Shown here piece after piece: positions 59,640 to 64,000 of a stretch of 64,000 nucleotides of DNA. Both the position numbers and the translations under genes were made by a program. Each line of letters opens with the position of its first letter. Within the stretch, counting starts at the first letter, position 1. The notes under the pieces are model-generated. The model saw nothing but the letters and a program-made list of their open reading frames with translations. It was not told where the DNA came from and made no database searches. The stretch is from Rubrobacter marinus (GTDB taxonomy: Bacteria; Actinomycetota; Rubrobacteria; Rubrobacterales; Rubrobacteraceae), in the NCBI RefSeq assembly GCF_011492965.1, contig NZ_CP045121.1, positions 744,001 through 808,000 on the forward strand. The letters run 5' to 3'.

Positions 59640-60777
59640 GGTATTCGGGAGGCCCCCCTGGGCGTAGAGGCGCGGAAGATAGGCGGAGGATGGCTGGGGC
59701 ATCGGGCCTCGTGGCGCCGGGGGGCACGCACCGCCGCCGGGGTCGTGTGCCTGCTGCTACTGGCGGCGCCCTCCGCCTCCGGGGCGCCGAAACCGGCGGG
59801 TGAGGTCCCCGCGGGCCCTCCGGCTCCCGAGGCCGCGCCCGCCTTCGAGCGGCAGCACGTCGAGCTGCCGTACCCCCGATCGCCCGCGCTCGAGGCGCGG
59901 CTCTCCGCCGGGGCGCCGGCCGTCGAGGATGCGCCCCCGAGGCTCCGCGGCCGGAGGTCCCTCCTCCGCCGGAGCCCGGCCCCGACCTGGAGCGGCTGCG
60001 CGGGAGTTGGAGGCGTCGGCGGGGCGTTACGCCGGGCGTTACGGGGTGGTCGTCTTCGACCCGGAATCGGGGAGCGGCGTCTCGCTCGGAGGCGGGGAGG
60101 CCTTCACCGCGGCGAGCGTCGGGAAGCTGCCCACCCTGATCTCGCTGTACCGGGCGGCGGCCCGGGGGGAGTTGAGCCTGGACGAGAAGATCTCGCTGCT
60201 CCCCGGGGACTACCAGAGCTACGGCACCGGCGTGCTGCACAACTTCGCGCCGGGGACGGAGATGACGCTCCGGGAGTGCGCCTACTTTCTCGTCAACAAG
60301 AGCGACAACACCGCGTGGGCGATGCTCGACCGCCGCCTCGGGGTGGAGAACATACAGGCCGAGATGAGGGAGATCGGGGCGAGGGGCACGGACTACGACA
60401 TGGGCGTGACCACCCCCGAGGACGTCTTCCTGATGCTCCAGAAGATAAGCGACCCGGCCTTCACCGACGGGGAGCTCTCGGGGGAGATGATCTCCGCGAT
60501 GACGGACACCGCCTTCGAGGACCGCATCCCCGCCCCCCTGCCCCCCGACGTGCGCGTGGCGCACAAGATCGGCTCCTACGAGGACAGCTACGGGGACGCC
60601 GGGATCGTCTTCTACAAGGACCGCGACGGGACCGAACGCCGCTACTTTATCGTGGTCCTCTCGGGCGGGACGGGCGAAGGCTCCGCGCGAGCCGCGATGC
60701 AGGAGATCTCGCGCGTCGCCTACGAGGCCCTCGCCGTCCCCCGCCGGGGGGCGCCCGAGAAGAAGCCGGAGGCCTAG
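59640..60777 (+). CDS. Class A beta-lactamase-like serine hydrolase, frameshifted
   Basis: A secreted protein with a hydrophobic export signal (VVCLLLLAAPSASGAPK), a Pro/Glu-rich linker and a class A beta-lactamase/PBP-like domain: SxxK in TAASVGKLPT, SDN in LVNKSDNTAWAML and KIG in VAHKIGSYEDSYGDAG. Single bases are missing near 59939-59941 and near 60001-60003; both restored frames join cleanly (380 codons from 59640). The start is unresolved, possibly a TTG at 59627 if a C is also missing from the C run near 59653. Lactamase activity is not certain; many relatives are peptidases or inert. Confidence 0.75.
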
Positions 60778-60833
60778 AAGCCCCGCGGGCGCCCGGAGCG
60801 TCCCGTCTCGCGCCCCCATCGGGTTGCGCTGAT

Positions 60834-60866
60834 ATTTACGCAAAGTTAACCCCGCTGAAACAACGG
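60834..60866 (+). promoter_or_regulatory. PHO-box-like triple direct repeat upstream of phoX
   Basis: Three consecutive 11-nt units: ATTTACGCAAA, GTTAACCCCGC, TGAAACAACGG. The middle unit matches the actinobacterial PHO-box consensus GTTCACCCGGC at most positions. A similar triplet lies before the next phosphatase gene. Confidence 0.55.
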
Positions 60867-60928
60867 CGCCCGGCCTGCTTGCTAGCCTTCTCCGTCGGAA
60901 GGGCACAAACCCAGGACCGGAGGGCAGC

Positions 60929-62487
60929 TTGAGCATGCAGGAAGAGTCGAGACAAGTCGTGCGGGGCAGGCCGGGTAGCATAAGCCGCAAGGCATTCTTG
61001 GGCATAACGGGGATGAGCGCCGCGGCGGTCATGCTCGGCGGGGGGCCGCTGCAGTCGCTCGGGGCGCGCGCGGCGCTCGGCCAGGAGATGCCCAGCGTCA
61101 CGGGCTACGGGCCGCTCGTGCCCAAGGGCGACCTCAGGCTGCCGGCGGCGTTCAACTACCAGATAGTCTCCACGCAGGGCGAGCCCCAGCGCGACGGGAC
61201 CATCACGCCCGGCATCTTCGACGCGATGGGCGCCTTCCCCGACGCCGGGGGCGGGGTCAACCCCCGGGGCGACACCACGATCCTCATCCGCAACCACGAG
61301 AACCGCCGCTCGCGCGGCGAGATCCCGTGGTCGTGCCGCCCGCGTTCCGCTACGACGAGGACCCGAGCTACAACGGCGGCTGCACCAAGCTCGTCGTCAG
61401 GCGCACCAAGGACGGCAGGAACGCGGACGGCCAGCAGCGCTACAGATACGAGGTCGTCGACAGCTTCAACATCCTCGGCGGCACCGACACCAACTGCGCC
61501 GGCGGCGAGATGCCGTTCAAGAAGTGGATCACCTGCGAGGAGGTCGTCAACCGCGGCGCCACCGGCAAGAAGCACGGCTACATCTTCGAGATCGACGCGA
61601 TGAGCGACGGCCCGGTGGAGGCCGTGCCGATCCCGCAGGCCGGCCGCTTCGTGCACGAGGCCGCCGCGTGGAGAAGCGGCGTCCTCTACCTCACGGAGGA
61701 CCGCAGGATCAGGGGCGCCGGGGGCTCCTGCTTCTACCGCTACACCCCAGACCAGAGGGTCGGGCAGTCCGGCAACCTCGCCGAGACGACCGGTCCGCTG
61801 GAGGCGCTGGCGGTGAAGGGCCGGCCGAGGTTCAACGCGGACGCCTACACCGTCGTCGGCGAGCCGCTCGAGGTCGAGTGGGTGCCGGTCCCCGAGCCCG
61901 ACCACGACGACGACACGGACAACCGCCGCGACCGGGTGCCCAACTTCACCCCGACCCGCTTCCAGGCGCAGGACAACGGCGCCGCCATCTTCGACCGCGA
62001 GGAGGGGATCTGGGTCTCCGGCCAGGGCCAGGGCGCGAAGGTCTACTTCGACTGCACGGAGGGCGGCCCGCAGGAGCTCGGCCAGGTCTGGGAGTACGAC
62101 CCGGGCCGCGAGACGCTGACGCTGATCTACATCTCGACGGACAGCCAGACGCTCCAGAACCCGGACAACATAACGATCGTGCCGCAGACCCAGGACATCT
62201 TCCTCTGCGAGGACGGGCCGGCCGAGCAGTTTATCCGCGGCGTGACGCAGGACGGCGAGATCTACGACTTCGCCCAGACGGTCACCAACGACTCCGAGTT
62301 CTGCGGCGCCTGCTTCGACCCGGACGGCCAGACGCTCTACGTCAACCAGCAGGGCGACCGCCTCGGCGAGAACGAGCCGCCCCAGGGCACCCCGCAGACG
62401 CGCGCGGTGACCTACGCGATCTACGGCCCGTTCGAGAAGCGCGAGGGGAGCAACAACAAGAACTTCGGCAACGGCCCGAGCAGGTAG
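60929..62487 (+). CDS. phoX: PhoX family alkaline phosphatase, one frameshift
   Basis: A secreted calcium-dependent PhoX phosphatase that releases phosphate from organic esters. The N-terminal signal has a twin-arginine-like core SISRKAFLGITGMSAAAVML (Arg-Lys rather than Arg-Arg). The catalytic domain shows TTILIRNHENRR, CAGGEMPFKKWITCEE, GRFVHEAAAW, IWVSGQGQG and CGACFDPDGQTLYVNQQGD. One C is missing at 61324-61326; restored, it has 519 residues (GEIPVVVPPAFRYDEDP). TTG start. A PHO-box-like element lies 62 bp upstream. Confidence 0.9.
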
Positions 62488-62510
62488 GACGAGCCGAAAA
62501 AGCAGCATCC

Positions 62511-62540
62511 GAAGGGCCCGCTCCGGCGGGCCCTTCTATT
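62511..62540 (+). terminator. Terminator after phoX
   Basis: A perfect 11-bp stem (62511-62521 with 62526-62536), loop TCCG, then TATT. Confidence 0.85.
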
Positions 62541-62563
62541 CGTCCCGGGCCGACGAGCCAGGG

Positions 62564-62596
62564 TTTTACACGGAGTTCACGCCGGTGTAACCACCG
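62564..62596 (+). promoter_or_regulatory. PHO-box-like triple direct repeat upstream of the phytase-like gene
   Basis: Three consecutive 11-nt units: TTTTACACGGA, GTTCACGCCGG, TGTAACCACCG. By eye they agree with the phoX-upstream triplet at 23 of 33 positions in the same phase. Confidence 0.55.
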
Positions 62597-62771
62597 GGCC
62601 CCGCCCGGCCGGTAAGCTCCGTACCGGTCGTCCGGAGAAGCCCGGCCCCTGTGGAGGCTTCGGGATGGACGGAGAAGCGGAGGCCCTCACCGAGCCCGCC
62701 TTTGCCGCGGCAGGCAAGCCACGCGTGGGCACGGAGAAACAGGCGAGCGATTCGACCACGAGGAGCAGAGC

Positions 62772-63941
62772 ATGATCCCACCGAGGAGAAACCGTCCCCG
62801 CACCGCGGCAGTCCCTGCGCTCACGCTGTTCCTGTCCGCTTGCGCCGCCGCCGCGCTCCTCGTCCTGGCGACCTCCGGGATCGTCGGCGCCGCCCCGGCG
62901 CGGACCGGGGCGCCGGAGTGCGCCGCCGGGGTGGATTTCCTCGGGTTCTCGGACGCGCTGAACAAGCGAACGTACGAGGGGACGAGCGTTGGGGGGCTCT
63001 CCGCGCTGGCCTACGACGGCCGCCGGGGCGGCCTCTACTACAGCCTGGTGGACAACGGGCCGGCCCCAACCTCAGAGGCCCGGTTCTACACGCTCGGGCT
63101 CCCGACGAGGGGCGGCGCGCTCGGCACGCCGGAGATCCTGGACGTCACCACCCTGAGGGACGCGAGCGGCCGGGCGTTCACGGCCTCGGACCTCGACGGC
63201 GAGGGGCTGGCCCTCGCGCGAGACGGCGACCTGCTCGCCTCCTCCGAGACGGAGCCCTCGATCCGGCGCTTCTCGTCCGGGGGCGAGCTGCTGGAAGAAC
63301 TGCCCGTACCGCAGAAGTTCCGGGTCGCGCCGGAGGGGCAGGCTCAGCGCAACCAGACCTTCGAGAGCCTCGCCTTGAGCCCGAACGGCCGCAGCCTGTT
63401 CACGGCCGTCGAGGGGCCGCTCGTCCCGGACGGGAGGACCGCGGAGGGGGAGGCTCACCTCCGCATCCTGCGCTACGAGGACAGGGGGCCGGGCGGCTTC
63501 GCGCCGGCCGGGGAGCTCTACTACCTCGCCGACCCGGGGCTGGGCGTCGTCGAGACCGTGGCGCTCTCGGAGGACGATCTGCTGGTGCTGGAGCGAGGCT
63601 TCCAATCCGGCGCGGGCAACACCGTGAGGGTCTACCGCGTCTCGCTCGACGGGGCGGAGGACGTCACCGACGAGCCGAGCCTCGCGGCGCCGGGCCTGGA
63701 GCCCCTCGAGAAGGAACTGCTCGTAGACCTCGCCGACTGCCCGTCGAGCGGCGCGACGACGCCGGGCACGCAGCCGAACCCGCTGCTGGACAACTTCGAG
63801 AGCTTGGCGCTCGGTCCGCGGCTTCCGGGTGGCAGGCAGTCCCTGCTCCTGCAGAGCGACGACAACTTCAGCGCCGGACAGGTGACGCGCGTCGTCGCGC
63901 TGGGCGTCGAGGGCGAGCGTCTCCGGACGGTCGGGAGATGA
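62772..63941 (+). CDS. Secreted esterase-like protein of the phytase-like family
   Basis: A 389-residue exported protein. The N-terminal signal (about residues 12-41) is followed by a beta-propeller domain with GGLSALAYDGRRGGLYYSLV, DLDGEGLALARDGDLLASSE, QTFESLALSPNGRSLFTAVE (each one propeller blade) and LLDNFESLALGPRLPGG near the end. This is the 'esterase-like activity of phytase' family (DUF4550-type propellers). Together with phoX it forms a probable phosphate-scavenging pair. The ATG follows GAGGAGCAGAGC. Confidence 0.85.
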   Translation: MIPPRRNRPRTAAVPALTLFLSACAAAALLVLATSGIVGAAPARTGAPECAAGVDFLGFSDALNKRTYEGTSVGGLSALAYDGRRGGLYYSLVDNGPAPTSEARFYTLGLPTRGGALGTPEILDVTTLRDASGRAFTASDLDGEGLALARDGDLLASSETEPSIRRFSSGGELLEELPVPQKFRVAPEGQAQRNQTFESLALSPNGRSLFTAVEGPLVPDGRTAEGEAHLRILRYEDRGPGGFAPAGELYYLADPGLGVVETVALSEDDLLVLERGFQSGAGNTVRVYRVSLDGAEDVTDEPSLAAPGLEPLEKELLVDLADCPSSGATTPGTQPNPLLDNFESLALGPRLPGGRQSLLLQSDDNFSAGQVTRVVALGVEGERLRTVGR

Positions 63942-64000
63942 GGATGGAGACCGTCGATCGGTCTCCGTTCGGGCGGTAGCGGCCAGGCTCGACGAAGGCG

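Overview
This 64 kb window looks like chromosome of a GC-rich actinomycete, most likely Rubrobacter or a close relative. The pointers are the very high GC, frequent GTG/TTG starts, trehalose synthesis by both an OtsA/OtsB pair and a GT4 trehalose synthase, an Asp23/AmaP envelope-stress cluster, split pyridine-nucleotide transhydrogenase and class E sortases. Genus is inferred from gene content. I saw no rRNA, tRNA, CRISPR array, insertion sequence or prophage. Gene density is high and both strands are used.

Layout. 1-6 kb: slipin, an anti-sigma-type ATPase, then a trehalose locus (GT4 synthase, OtsA, membrane protein, convergent OtsB). 6-8.5 kb: minus-strand envelope-stress cluster (DUF2273, two AmaP-like proteins, two Asp23/Gls24 proteins, GlsB). 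8.7-13 kb: purine permease, ABC exporter, unknown membrane protein. 13-18.8 kb: a respiratory operon with a Rieske protein, split cytochrome b and two CydA-like subunits, closed by a 48-residue membrane protein. 18.9-25.8 kb: housekeeping genes (Lon-N protein, MscS, Ddl, HD hydrolase, UDG, ApgM, VOC, MBL). 25.8-30.5 kb: PntAA/AB/B and two class E sortases, one a predicted lipoprotein. 30.5-37.3 kb: polyphosphate cluster (Ppx, PPK1, CYTH-CHAD, SixA) and a 2H phosphoesterase. 37.4-42.8 kb: enoyl-CoA hydratase, MBL, pyruvate carboxylase. 43-46 kb: a 1000-residue LOV photoreceptor kinase fused to a LuxR-type response regulator. 46-49 kb: small unknown proteins, PRC-barrel, a GST with an in-frame TGA at the catalytic-Cys position, a CmtR-like repressor. 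49-54.7 kb: proline-to-glutamate-to-2-oxoglutarate catabolism plus cyclic-nucleotide-domain proteins. 55-64 kb: acyl-CoA synthetase, S9 peptidase, class A beta-lactamase-like protein, and two secreted phosphate-scavenging proteins that share a PHO-box-like repeat upstream.

The genes point to a desiccation-, radiation- and phosphate-stress lifestyle: trehalose, polyphosphate, envelope stress, blue-light sensing and an unusual respiratory chain. An important caveat is that at least nine genes carry small deletions, nearly all of one base and nearly all in G or C runs. Restoring those bases gives full-length conserved proteins every time. I therefore read these as consensus errors in the assembly rather than pseudogenes, and give frameshift positions in each entry.
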